A stretch of DNA of 56,435 nucleotides from JAHEIJ01 sp040235565 (GTDB lineage: Bacteria; Pseudomonadota; Gammaproteobacteria; UBA6429; Thiohalophilaceae). Shown here in pieces: positions 1 to 8,292 of this stretch. Positions within the stretch are counted from its first letter, which is position 1, and the number at the start of each line of letters is the position of its first letter. Under the pieces are notes generated by a model that was given only the letters and a program-made list of their open reading frames with translations, did not search any database and was not told where the DNA came from. The DNA lies in assembly GCA_040235565.1 (NCBI GenBank), contig JBECLA010000094.1, forward strand, positions 1 through 56,435, written 5' to 3'. A program made the translations under genes and the position numbers.

Positions 1-1038
1 CTTCAGCGCGTTGCGCTCGATCCTCGGCTTCCTTGCGCCCGAGCGGGCCGACAGGCGATCGAGAATATGGTCGATCATGACCGGGATGTCTTCGCGGCGT
101 TCACGCAGTGGCGGCATCGAAAGCTCGATCACATGGATACGGTAGAAAAGGTCCTGACGGAATTCCCCATGCTCGACCATCCGCGTGAGGTCTTTGTGAC
201 TGGCGCTGATGACGCGCACATCGACCGGCTCTTCGCGTGCGCTCCCGACCGGGCGCACCGATTTCTCCTGGATCGCGCGCAACAGCTTGACCTGCATCGA
301 CAGTGGGAGATCGGCAACCTCGTCAAGGAACAGGGTGCCACCGTCTGCCGTCTGGAACAGGCCGGGCTTATCGCGCACGGCGCCGGTGAAGCTGCCTTTG
401 ACGTGGCCAAAGAACTCGCTTTCCATCAGTTCCTGGGGGATGGCCCCGCAGTTGACGGCGACAAAGGCGTTATCGGCGCGCGGGCTGCGGGCGTGGATCG
501 CGCGAGCGGCCAGCTCCTTGCCGGTACCCGATTCCCCACTGACGAATACTGGCGCCTGGTTGCGGGCGAGCTTCTCGATCAGACGCCGTACCTCCTGCAT
601 CGCCGAAGACGTGCCAAGCAGTTGATCACCGAGATCAGATGGCGTGCGGTCGCCGCGCGTTTCCGGCGACTGCAGCCGCAGTGCCGTTTCGACCAGGCGG
701 CGCAGCACCGGCAGGTCGACCGGCTTGGAGACAAAATCGAAGGCACCGGCCTTGAGTGCCTCGATGGCGGATTCCATATTGCCATGGGCGGTGATCATTG
801 CCACCGGGATTTCCGGTTTGCAGTGCTGGATATGCCGCACAAAATCAATGCCGTTGCCATCGGGCAGACGCATATCGGTCAAACACAGGTCGAAATCATG
901 CCGGGCCAGTAGTGCCCGTGCGGTCGCCAGATTTTCCGCGCTCAGCGTGTCCACCTCCATGCGGTTGAGGGTGATTTCCAGCAATTCGCGGATATCGGGC
1001 TCATCATCGATGATCAGGGCGTTATAGCGAAGCGACAC
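1..1038 (-). CDS. pilR: PilR-like sigma-54-dependent response regulator (partial, 3' end outside window)
   Basis: This is the response regulator of a two-component pair that activates sigma-54 promoters, in the known case the pilin gene. The visible 346 codons give a receiver domain with the acidic pair after ALII and phospho-acceptor Asp55 in LTDMRLPDG. An AAA+ domain follows, with Walker A GESGTGKE, the sigma-54 contact loop as GSFTGA, and Walker B TLFLDE. About 100 C-terminal residues, including the Fis-type DNA-binding domain, lie beyond position 1. The start is a GTG at 1038 with AAGGAA about seven bases upstream. The gene begins 18 bases after pilS ends, so the two are one operon. The name PilR rather than another NtrC-family member rests on the paired PilS-type kinase. 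Confidence 0.88.
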   Translation of the reverse strand, partial: MSLRYNALIIDDEPDIRELLEITLNRMEVDTLSAENLATARALLARHDFDLCLTDMRLPDGNGIDFVRHIQHCKPEIPVAMITAHGNMESAIEALKAGAFDFVSKPVDLPVLRRLVETALRLQSPETRGDRTPSDLGDQLLGTSSAMQEVRRLIEKLARNQAPVFVSGESGTGKELAARAIHARSPRADNAFVAVNCGAIPQELMESEFFGHVKGSFTGAVRDKPGLFQTADGGTLFLDEVADLPLSMQVKLLRAIQEKSVRPVGSAREEPVDVRVISASHKDLTRMVEHGEFRQDLFYRIHVIELSMPPLRERREDIPVMIDHILDRLSARSGARKPRIERNALK

Positions 1039-1056
1039 GACTGCTTTCCTTAATAT

Positions 1057-2697
1057 TTAGTGCATTTGTCGACGCGGGTCCTGGAAGCCGAGTCGGAAAC
1101 AGCTTTCCCCCGTCGATAACGGCACATAGTTTAAAGTGGCCTGGTTGCATTCGGCCAGTGCCCGGGAAATATACAATCCCAGTCCGCTGCCAGTGGTCGA
1201 GGTGGTAAAGAAAGGCTCAAAAACATGTTCGGCCGTCTCAGGATCGATACCAGCACCATGATCGATGACGTCCAGATAAGGCCGGTTCATGTCCAGACTC
1301 AGGCCGCCCTGTATCTCGACCCTGGGATTACCGGGAAAATCCTGACTGTGCCGCAGCGCGTTGTCAGTCAGGTTGGTGATGATCTGTTGCAAATGGGTGG
1401 GATCGAAACGAACCTGCACATCCCCGGGTTCAATGTTGATGCCAATCGCTTCCCGTTGTTCATGCTGGCCGGCAAGATAGTCGTTGACAAACTTATCCAG
1501 AAAAATGCGTAAGTTGATGAGTTGTGGCTGGGTACGGTTGCGTCGTCCCAGTTGCATGACGCTTTCGATGATCGTGTTCATGCGACGTGAGTGATCCTGA
1601 ATGATTCGCGTCAGGCGTGTGTCATGCGGGTCAATGCCAGGTGATTCCGCCAGTAGCTGGCCGGCGTGACTGATTGCGCCGAGAGGATTGCGGATTTCAT
1701 GCGCAATACTGGCCGTCAGCCGGCCGAGTGAGGCGAGTTGTAATTGCTGTGCCTGCTGGGTCATGGCGGCAGTGTCTTCGAGAAAAATCAAGGTGGCCGG
1801 GTTGTCCTCTTTGCTCAGCCGGGCGAAACGGGGCATGACGCTCCCGCCGGCGGACGATTGGACGGTCTCCGGGGTGGTTTCCGGATCACGTTTCCAGTTT
1901 TCGAGCTGCCTTGCCAGTTCCGGTGAAACTTCGTGCAGGGCGGGTCGTCCGGCGATCGAGGGCATACCCAGCATGTACCAGGCCGATTCGTTAATGAGGC
2001 GCACCTGGGCCGCCCCATCGATCACCACGATACCGGTTTGCATGCGCTGGATGATATGCTCGGTCAGTTCTGCCATATTGGCCAGGTCCACCCCGCGTTC
2101 CTTGGCCAGCGTTTCACTTTCCCGAATCCGCTTGGCAAACAGATGGGCCACGATGGCGGTGACAAACAGGGTCAGTCCGAGCAGACCCGCCTGGGTGTAG
2201 GTGCTGCCCCGACTGAGCTCGCTGGATTCCGCATAGAACTGTTCGCCCAGCAGGGCAAAGGTCGCCAGGGAGGCAAACATCAGGGCATCCCGGCTGCTGA
2301 GTACCACACTCCCTCCCGCGACAGTAATGATCAGCAGGTTGCCCACCCCGCTATTGACCCCGCCACTGGCATGCATCAACAGAATAGTGGCGGTGATATC
2401 CGTAAACAGTTGCAATGACACCTGGACGCGGAAACCCGGTTGGCGGACACGCAGCATGAGGGCAAAGAGGATGCTCAGACCCAGATAGGACAGGCTGGTA
2501 TAGAAGAACAGGGCTTTGTTAATGCTGGCCAGGGGGGGGAACAGCAAATCGGTATACACCAGGGCAGTGAAGAAAACACTGATCAGGAAACGATAGGCAT
2601 TCAGAAACTCCAGGGGTTTCCAGGTATAACTGGCCGCATCCGGATCGTGCGCGGCGCCCCCATGTGCATGCAGGTAATAAGGTTTCTGGCTAGCCAC
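1057..2697 (-). CDS. pilS: PilS-like membrane sensor histidine kinase
   Basis: This inner-membrane histidine kinase is the partner of PilR in control of type IV pilus genes. The 546-residue protein has an N-terminal membrane block of about six segments (residues 34-190), a PAS-like segment (about 210-310), a HisKA domain with phospho-acceptor His333 in IAHEIRNPLG, and a C-terminal HATPase with the GxG box STTGSGLGLY. There is no large periplasmic domain, as is typical of PilS, which senses within the membrane. The start is a GTG at 2697 with AGGGAA about ten bases upstream. The order kinase then regulator, with an 18-base gap to pilR, supports the pair. The signal it senses cannot be read from sequence. 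Confidence 0.88.
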   Translation of the reverse strand: MASQKPYYLHAHGGAAHDPDAASYTWKPLEFLNAYRFLISVFFTALVYTDLLFPPLASINKALFFYTSLSYLGLSILFALMLRVRQPGFRVQVSLQLFTDITATILLMHASGGVNSGVGNLLIITVAGGSVVLSSRDALMFASLATFALLGEQFYAESSELSRGSTYTQAGLLGLTLFVTAIVAHLFAKRIRESETLAKERGVDLANMAELTEHIIQRMQTGIVVIDGAAQVRLINESAWYMLGMPSIAGRPALHEVSPELARQLENWKRDPETTPETVQSSAGGSVMPRFARLSKEDNPATLIFLEDTAAMTQQAQQLQLASLGRLTASIAHEIRNPLGAISHAGQLLAESPGIDPHDTRLTRIIQDHSRRMNTIIESVMQLGRRNRTQPQLINLRIFLDKFVNDYLAGQHEQREAIGINIEPGDVQVRFDPTHLQQIITNLTDNALRHSQDFPGNPRVEIQGGLSLDMNRPYLDVIDHGAGIDPETAEHVFEPFFTTSTTGSGLGLYISRALAECNQATLNYVPLSTGESCFRLGFQDPRRQMH

Positions 2698-2733
2698 GCA
2701 TGTGTTTCCCTGTCTGCCCCGGTCTGACGGAAC

Positions 2734-2970
2734 CTAATCGGCCTGCTGATCCAACTGACGATGTTCGTCACTGCAATACCAGCCATCGCGGCCGTGGATC
2801 GCTTCCGCTTCGGGGATGTGCAGATCACAGTATTGGCAACGCACCATGCGACCGATTTTGTCCGGGGTTTTTTTCGAATCCCGGGGCAGGCTGGCCAGCC
2901 AGCGTTTCAGCAATCGATACACCAACAGGGCGATGAAAACAATAATGGCAACACGAAGCAGTCCGAGCAT
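2734..2970 (-). CDS. Small membrane-anchored Cys/His protein, PP0621 type
   Basis: This is a 78-residue protein of unknown function. It has one N-terminal membrane segment (residues 2-17), a basic stretch (YRLLKRW), then a small probable metal site with a C-x2-C pair and a later H...C-x-D-E-H motif near the C-terminus. This arrangement matches the PP0621 family seen next to pilS in several gammaproteobacteria. I chose the ATG at 2970. An in-frame ATG at 3189 would add 73 residues with no protein-like character and would run into the sucC promoter region. It lies just upstream of pilS on the same strand, with a 36-base gap, and may be cotranscribed with it. Metal binding is inferred from residue spacing only. 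Confidence 0.7.
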   Translation of the reverse strand: MLGLLRVAIIVFIALLVYRLLKRWLASLPRDSKKTPDKIGRMVRCQYCDLHIPEAEAIHGRDGWYCSDEHRQLDQQAD

Positions 2971-3101
2971 AGTCAATTCCGGTTGAGTCTGATTAAGGAA
3001 GTTATCGGCCAGAATCATACCGTATGTAGTCAAACAGGTAACGCGCCCCGCGTGCTGAATGCAAAACTCACGACCCGTCAGGGACTGTTGACACATTGTT
3101 T

Positions 3102-3130
3102 TTGCGTCGCCTGCGGGATTGCTCCAAAAT
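3102..3130 (+). promoter_or_regulatory. Candidate sucC promoter
   Basis: In the divergent gap upstream of sucC I see TTGCGT (3102-3107), a 17-base spacer, and CAAAAT (3125-3130). Both hexamers are only partial matches to the sigma-70 consensus. A perfect TTGACA also occurs at 3088-3093 but has no good partner 16-18 bases on. A promoter is needed here, but which boxes serve is uncertain. Confidence 0.25.
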
Positions 3131-3159
3131 AGCGGGCTTTGAGTAGGGACGGCACGCCC

Positions 3160-4326
3160 ATGAATCTGCACGAATACCAGGCCAAACAACTATTTCAACA
3201 ATTCGGCATTGCGGTGCCGGCAGGAAGGGCCGTTGACTCTGCCCAGGCAGCGATAGCGGCGGCCCGGAGCCTCGGTGGGGATGGGTGGATGGTCAAGGCC
3301 CAGGTGCATGCCGGTGGGCGCGGCAAGGCGGGCGGGGTCAAGCGCGTGCAGGGTGAAAGCGAACTGCAGCAGGTCGTTGAGGCCCTCTTGCAAAGTAATC
3401 TGGTCACTGCACAGACGGGTGCCGCCGGTCAGCCAGTCAATCAGGTATTGATCGAACAACCAACTGCCATCGCCCGTGAACTGTATCTCGGCGTGCTGGT
3501 GGATCGCGCCCGCGAGCGGGTGGTGTGTATGGCCTCTGAAGCCGGTGGGATGGATATCGAGGAAGTGGCCCGCACCCGGCCCGACAAGATTCTGACGGTG
3601 GAAATCAACCCGGCGAGTGGCCTGATGCCGTTTCAGTGTCGGCAACTGGCGTTTGCGCTGGGTCTGGGTACGCAGCTAAAAGCGTTGAGCCAGATCATGC
3701 AGGGCCTGTACAGACTCTTCCTCGCCAATGATCTGAGCCTGGTGGAAATCAACCCCTTGGTCGTGACCGAGGACAATGCCCTCCTGGCACTGGACGCCAA
3801 GATCAATCTCGATGACAACGCGCTGTATCGCCATCCGGGACTGACCGAGATGCGGGATCCGAGCCAGGAAGAGGAACGGGAAAATCGCGCCTCCCGGTTT
3901 GGCCTCAACTATGTGAGTCTGGACGGCAACATTGCCTGCATGGTCAATGGCGCCGGGCTGGCCATGGCCACCATGGACCTGATCAAGCTGCACGGTGGCG
4001 AGCCCGCCAATTTCCTCGACGTGGGAGGTGGTACGACGGCCGACAAGGTGGCGGAAGCCTTCAAACTGATCATTTCCGATCCCAAGGTCAAGGCCATTCT
4101 GGTCAACATTTTTGGCGGGATCGTCCGCTGTGACCTGATTGCCGAGGGCATCATTCAGGCCGTTCGGGAAGTGGATCTGGCCGTACCGGTGGTGGTACGT
4201 CTGGAGGGCACGAATGTGGAGCGGGGCCGGCAACTGCTGGCAGACAGCGGTTTGGCGATTACCACCGCCAGCGGGTTAACCGATGCGGCGGAAAAAGCTG
4301 TCGCGGCCACAGGAGGACAAAATTAA
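3160..4326 (+). CDS. sucC: Succinate-CoA ligase (ADP-forming) beta subunit
   Basis: SucC is the nucleotide-binding subunit of succinyl-CoA synthetase, which turns succinyl-CoA into succinate with ATP formation in the TCA cycle. The 388-residue length equals the E. coli protein. The N-terminus MNLHEYQAKQLF is the family signature. An ATP-grasp region follows (about residues 1-240) with AGGRGKAGG, and the C-terminal CoA-ligase domain carries the LDVGGG and NIFGGI segments. The chosen start is the ATG at 3160; an in-frame upstream start at 3139 lacks family similarity. The stop overlaps the sucD start by one base (TAATG), so translation is coupled. Cytoplasmic heterotetramer with SucD. Confidence 0.97.
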   Translation: MNLHEYQAKQLFQQFGIAVPAGRAVDSAQAAIAAARSLGGDGWMVKAQVHAGGRGKAGGVKRVQGESELQQVVEALLQSNLVTAQTGAAGQPVNQVLIEQPTAIARELYLGVLVDRARERVVCMASEAGGMDIEEVARTRPDKILTVEINPASGLMPFQCRQLAFALGLGTQLKALSQIMQGLYRLFLANDLSLVEINPLVVTEDNALLALDAKINLDDNALYRHPGLTEMRDPSQEEERENRASRFGLNYVSLDGNIACMVNGAGLAMATMDLIKLHGGEPANFLDVGGGTTADKVAEAFKLIISDPKVKAILVNIFGGIVRCDLIAEGIIQAVREVDLAVPVVVRLEGTNVERGRQLLADSGLAITTASGLTDAAEKAVAATGGQN

Positions 4327-5201
4327 TGGCCATTCTGGTTAATCGAGACACCCGCGTCATCTGTCAGGGCTTCACCGGTAAACAGGGCACCTTTCACTCC
4401 GAACAGGCCATTGCCTACGGCACCAATCTGGTCGGCGGGGTGACCCCGGGCAAGGGCGGCCAGCAACATCTTGAACGCCCGGTGTTCGACACGGTACACG
4501 AAGCGGTCGCTACTACCGGCGCCAATGCCAGCATGATCTATGTGCCGGCGGCCTTTGCCGCCGATGCCATTCTGGAAGCCGCCGATGCCGGGATCGAGGT
4601 GATTGTCTGTATCACCGAGGGGATTCCGGTGCTGGACATGATCAAGGTCAAACATGTTCTGGCGGAAACCGGGGCCGCCCTGATCGGACCCAACTGTCCC
4701 GGCGTCATCACTCCCGCCGAATGTAAAATCGGGATCATGCCGGGGGCGATACATCAGCCGGGAAGTATCGGCATTGTCTCCCGTTCCGGGACCCTGACTT
4801 ATGAAGCCGTGCACCAGACAACCCTGAACGGCCTGGGGCAAAGTACCTGTGTCGGTATCGGTGGTGATCCCATCCACGGCCTGGATTTCATCGACTGTCT
4901 CGAGCAATTCGAGGCGGATCCTGCTACCCGGGGTATTATTATGGTCGGCGAGATCGGCGGTAGCGCCGAGGAAGAAGCCGCGGAGTACATCCAGGCCCAC
5001 GTAAGTAAGCCGGTTGTCGCCTATATCGCCGGGGTCACTGCGCCGCCCGGTAAACGCATGGGACATGCCGGTGCCATCATTTCCGGTGGCAAGGGCACGG
5101 CGGAAGGTAAATTCGCGGCGCTCGAAGCAGCCGGGGTAAGCGTGACGCGTTCCCCGGCCGAGATGGGGACAGTCATGCAGCAGTTACTGGCAGCTTCCTG
5201 A
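4326..5201 (+). CDS. sucD: Succinate-CoA ligase alpha subunit
   Basis: SucD carries the CoA-binding Rossmann domain (residues 1-120, with GFTGKQGTFH) and the active-site histidine that is phosphorylated during catalysis, His247 in RMGHAGAI. GPNCPG and a glycine-rich SGGKGTAEGK stretch are also present. At 291 residues it is a normal-length family member. It shares one base with sucC and is followed after 33 bases by nadE on the same strand. The 2-oxoglutarate dehydrogenase genes that often precede sucCD are not in the window; sucC here follows a divergent gene instead. Confidence 0.97.
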   Translation: MAILVNRDTRVICQGFTGKQGTFHSEQAIAYGTNLVGGVTPGKGGQQHLERPVFDTVHEAVATTGANASMIYVPAAFAADAILEAADAGIEVIVCITEGIPVLDMIKVKHVLAETGAALIGPNCPGVITPAECKIGIMPGAIHQPGSIGIVSRSGTLTYEAVHQTTLNGLGQSTCVGIGGDPIHGLDFIDCLEQFEADPATRGIIMVGEIGGSAEEEAAEYIQAHVSKPVVAYIAGVTAPPGKRMGHAGAIISGGKGTAEGKFAALEAAGVSVTRSPAEMGTVMQQLLAAS

Positions 5202-5234
5202 TAGCAGGATCAATCAACCCTTGGACATACAGCC

Positions 5235-6890
5235 TTGAGCCCAGAACCGACACATCCGGCACCCGCCCTGCGGCTGGTGGTGGCGCAGACCAATTTTCTG
5301 GTCGGCGGGATCAGGGAAAATCTGGCGCGCATCATTACCCTGGCCGAGCAGGCGCGGGATGAATATCACGCTGACGCAGTGCTGTTTCCCGAACTGGCCT
5401 TGACCGGTTATCCCCCGGAAGATTTATTGTTACGCCCCGGGCTGCATGAACGCATTGCCGAGGCCCTGACCCGATTGCGGCATACGATCAACGGCATCGA
5501 TGTCATCGTCGGTTATCCGGAAAAAACTCCCCTCGGTGTCTACAATGCTGCTGTGGTGTTGCGTAATGGTGAGGTCGTCGCCAATGCACGCAAGCATTAC
5601 CTGCCCAACTACAGCGTATTCGATGAGCAGCGTTACTTCATTCCCGGTGATGGTGTTTGTGTGGTTAATATTGCCGGGGTCTCGATCGGCATCACCCTGT
5701 GTGAGGACATCTGGTATCCCGATCCGGTGGCCGCCCAGATTGAGAACGGCGCCCAGATGATCGTGGTACTGAATGCCTCGCCGTATCACTTGTACAAAAG
5801 CGGTGAACGGGAACATGTCGTGACCGACCGGGTCAGGGAGAACCACGTCCCTGTTGTCTATGCCAATCTGATCGGTGGCCAGGATGAACTGATTTTTGAT
5901 GGCGATTCCTTTGTCATGAATGCCGATGCCCATGTGGTGCAGCGCATGCCGGCGTTTGCCGAGGGGCTGTATCCCGTGGATTTTGACGTTGAGGAGACGC
6001 GGGTTGTACCGCGTCTCGGCCCCCTGGCCGAACCCTTATCCCGGGAAGCCAGTGTGTATGAAGCCCTGGTGCTGGGGGTGCGGGATTATGTGACTAAAAA
6101 TGGCTTTGAAGGGGCCATTATCGGCCTGTCAGGGGGTATCGATTCCGCGGTGACATTGGCGGTGGCGGTGGATGCGCTGGGGGCGGACCAGGTGGAAGCG
6201 GTCATGATGCCTTCCCGCTATACCTCGGACATGAGTGTGGAAGATGCCGCCGAAGAAGCGGACATTCTGGGGGTAGAACACCACGTCATCCCGATCGAAG
6301 CGAGTTTCGAGGCTTTTCTGGCGTCTTTGAACCATGAATTTGCCGGATTACCCGTCGATACCACGGAAGAAAATATCCAGGCCCGTTGTCGGGGAGTGAT
6401 CCTGATGGCCATCTCCAACAAGAAACACAAGATGGTGCTGACCACCGGGAACAAAAGCGAGATGGCCGTTGGCTACGCGACCCTGTATGGGGATATGGCG
6501 GGAGGTTATGATGTCCTCAAGGATGTCCCCAAGACCCTGGTGTATCGCCTGGCGCGATACCGCAACAGTCTCAGTGAGGTCATTCCCCGCCGCGTGATCG
6601 AACGCGCGCCGTCGGCCGAACTGGCCCCGGATCAGCACGACACCGATTCACTTCCGCCGTACGAGATTCTCGACGGCATTCTGGAAATGTACGTGGAGCA
6701 GGACCACGGTCTGGAAGACATTGTGGCCGCCGGTTATGAACGCGATACCGTGATTCGGGTTTTGAATATGGTGGATCGGAATGAATACAAACGTCGTCAG
6801 GCAGCACCGGGGATTCGTATAACACCACGGGCCTTTGGCCGGGATCGGCGTTATCCCATCACTTCGGGTTACAGTCGGCAGCGCAGTTAA
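5235..6890 (+). CDS. nadE: Glutamine-dependent NAD+ synthetase
   Basis: This enzyme makes NAD+ from deamido-NAD+ with ATP, taking ammonia from glutamine through its own amidase domain. The N-terminal nitrilase-type domain (about 1-265) shows the catalytic triad: Glu in FPELALTGYPP, Lys in ARKHYLPNYS and Cys in TLCEDIW. The C-terminal synthetase domain (about 280-551) has the ATP pyrophosphatase loop SGGIDSA and a TTGNKSE segment. The 551-residue length fits the two-domain bacterial form. The start is a TTG at 5235, since no ATG occurs before the first beta strand (LRLVVAQ); the ribosome site is weak. It follows sucD by 33 bases. Confidence 0.93.
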   Translation: MSPEPTHPAPALRLVVAQTNFLVGGIRENLARIITLAEQARDEYHADAVLFPELALTGYPPEDLLLRPGLHERIAEALTRLRHTINGIDVIVGYPEKTPLGVYNAAVVLRNGEVVANARKHYLPNYSVFDEQRYFIPGDGVCVVNIAGVSIGITLCEDIWYPDPVAAQIENGAQMIVVLNASPYHLYKSGEREHVVTDRVRENHVPVVYANLIGGQDELIFDGDSFVMNADAHVVQRMPAFAEGLYPVDFDVEETRVVPRLGPLAEPLSREASVYEALVLGVRDYVTKNGFEGAIIGLSGGIDSAVTLAVAVDALGADQVEAVMMPSRYTSDMSVEDAAEEADILGVEHHVIPIEASFEAFLASLNHEFAGLPVDTTEENIQARCRGVILMAISNKKHKMVLTTGNKSEMAVGYATLYGDMAGGYDVLKDVPKTLVYRLARYRNSLSEVIPRRVIERAPSAELAPDQHDTDSLPPYEILDGILEMYVEQDHGLEDIVAAGYERDTVIRVLNMVDRNEYKRRQAAPGIRITPRAFGRDRRYPITSGYSRQRS

Positions 6891-6987
6891 GACAGAAAAT
6901 TTCGTGTTGGCCCTGTCCTCACCTACAAAAATTGTTTATAAACGCAGTCACTAGAATAAAACACAAAAAGACCCAAAGGATCATGTG

Positions 6988-7326
6988 ATGAAAAAAGTAG
7001 AAGCCATCATCAAACCATTCAAACTGGATGATGTTCGGGAAGCCTTATCCGAGATCGGCATCACCGGCATGACCGCCACGGAAGTGAAGGGCTTCGGCCG
7101 GCAAAAAGGCCATACGGAACTATATCGTGGGGCGGAGTATGTCATCGATTTTCTACCCAAGGTAAAAATCGAAGTGGTGATTGCCGAGAGCATGGTGGAT
7201 CAGTGTATTGAAGCCATCACCAATGCGGCTCGTACCGGCAAGATCGGTGACGGCAAGATCTTTGTGACCAGCGTTGAACGCACAGTGCGGATTCGGACCG
7301 GTGAAGAAGGTGAAGCGGCGATCTGA
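6988..7326 (+). CDS. glnB: Nitrogen regulatory protein P-II
   Basis: This is a PII signal protein of 112 residues, the standard length. It reports 2-oxoglutarate and ATP/ADP levels to NtrB, glutamine synthetase adenylyltransferase and other targets. The T-loop has the uridylylation site Tyr51 in ELYRGAEY, and the C-terminal signature is VRIRTGEEGEAAI. The sequence follows E. coli GlnB closely, and no amtB gene is adjacent, which favours glnB over glnK. The start is the ATG at 6988 behind AAAGGA; an in-frame GTG directly before it is less likely. The 97-base gap after nadE suggests its own promoter. The gene converges on bamD with 19 bases between stops. Confidence 0.94.
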   Translation: MKKVEAIIKPFKLDDVREALSEIGITGMTATEVKGFGRQKGHTELYRGAEYVIDFLPKVKIEVVIAESMVDQCIEAITNAARTGKIGDGKIFVTSVERTVRIRTGEEGEAAI

Positions 7327-7339
7327 CATCGCCACTGTC

Positions 7340-7367
7340 TTGGTGTCAGGTCGTTGGTGTGAGGTCG
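7340..7367. repeat. Two tandem 14-base repeats across the bamD stop codon
   Basis: TTGGTGTCAGGTCG (7340-7353) is followed directly by TTGGTGTGAGGTCG (7354-7367), with one mismatch. On the minus strand the pair covers the last codons and the stop of bamD, so a short duplication could have reset the C-terminus. Confidence 0.7.
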
Positions 7368-8137
7368 AGTTTGGAGACTTTACGGGTAATCTTGTGTTCC
7401 GGATAATTCAGTTTCAACACCTGTAGCGCATCCTGCGCGAGATCGTTTAACCCCAGTTCGTAATAGGCTTCGACCATGGCACCCAGCGCGTCAGGGACAT
7501 ACGGGGTGTTCTGATAATTTTCCAGAATGTAACTGGCCCGGTTTACAACCGCGACGTAGGCCCTGCGCTTGAGATAATAGCGAATCACGTGGGTTTCATA
7601 TTTCGCCAGGCCGTCACGCAGGTTATACATGCGATCAATGGCCTCCCGTGAATATTCGCTGGTAGGAAATTTTCTGACCAGCTCGCCAAAATAGCCAAAA
7701 GCCCGGCGGGCGGCTTTGGGATCCCGTTCGGTTGGATCCTGTTTGAAAATCCGATTCATGAAGGATTGATCCGCATCAAAACTGGCCAGACCCCGCAGGT
7801 AGTAGGCGTAGTCCACATTGGGATGATTGGGGTGCAGTTTGATGAAACGTTCCGCCGCCAGGATGGCTGATTCCGGTTCATTGTATTTGTAATAGGCATA
7901 GGCCACTTCGAGTTGCGCGCGCTCCGCATAGATACCGTATGGGAAGCGTGACTCCAGCCGTTCATAAAACTGGATAGCCGTTTCATACTGACCGTTATCC
8001 AGTTCAGCCTTTGCTTCTTCGTAGATTTCCTCCGCGGTCATGCCGGCGGTAGGATCATCGGCGTCGGGTGATGAGGAACACCCGAACTGGCCAAAAACAA
8101 CCAGCAGAAGCAGAACAAGGGATGACAGTCGTAACAT
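7346..8137 (-). CDS. bamD: Outer membrane protein assembly factor BamD
   Basis: BamD is the essential lipoprotein of the BAM complex, which inserts beta-barrel proteins into the outer membrane. The 263-residue protein has a signal peptide ending at Cys20 (QFGC, a loose lipobox) and then five TPR-like repeats. Family segments are clear: FYERLESRFPYGIYAERAQ, the HPNHPNVDYAYYLRGL type stretch, the DPTERDPKAARRAF loop, and VVNRASYILENY near the end. It is divergent from rluD, the order common in gammaproteobacteria. The partner lipoprotein BamC is at 37114-38223 in this window. Confidence 0.93.
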   Translation of the reverse strand: MLRLSSLVLLLLVVFGQFGCSSSPDADDPTAGMTAEEIYEEAKAELDNGQYETAIQFYERLESRFPYGIYAERAQLEVAYAYYKYNEPESAILAAERFIKLHPNHPNVDYAYYLRGLASFDADQSFMNRIFKQDPTERDPKAARRAFGYFGELVRKFPTSEYSREAIDRMYNLRDGLAKYETHVIRYYLKRRAYVAVVNRASYILENYQNTPYVPDALGAMVEAYYELGLNDLAQDALQVLKLNYPEHKITRKVSKLDLTPTT

Positions 8138-8198
8138 GAGGGATTTCGTTGCTTAATTATCAGTTGCGGTTGAGCGCGTATCTATCGGGTAGTCTCGT

Positions 8199-8204
8199 TA
8201 TAAT
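8199..8204 (+). promoter_or_regulatory. Perfect -10 box (TATAAT) upstream of rluD
   Basis: A perfect TATAAT lies in the bamD-rluD divergent gap. No good -35 hexamer sits 16-18 bases upstream; TTGAGC at 8170-8175 is 23 bases away. The box overlaps an in-frame ATG at 8203, so if it is the real -10 that ATG could not be translated from this transcript. This supports the downstream start of rluD at 8293. Confidence 0.35.
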
Positions 8205-8292
8205 GGCGACCCAACCACGGCAGTATACGCGTATCCGTCGCGATGATAAATCACAGAATCTCGGTAAGGGAACCACGGCAAGTCAATTTCTG

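Noticed and set aside
67..912. Long open frame on plus (281 codons) opposite pilR
   Set aside because: It lies wholly antisense to the AAA+ and receiver domains of pilR, has no family features, and arises from GC-rich codon bias.
3088..3093. Perfect TTGACA upstream of sucC
   Set aside because: No acceptable -10 hexamer is found 16-18 bases downstream; the bases there are GC-rich, so I did not call it a promoter on its own.
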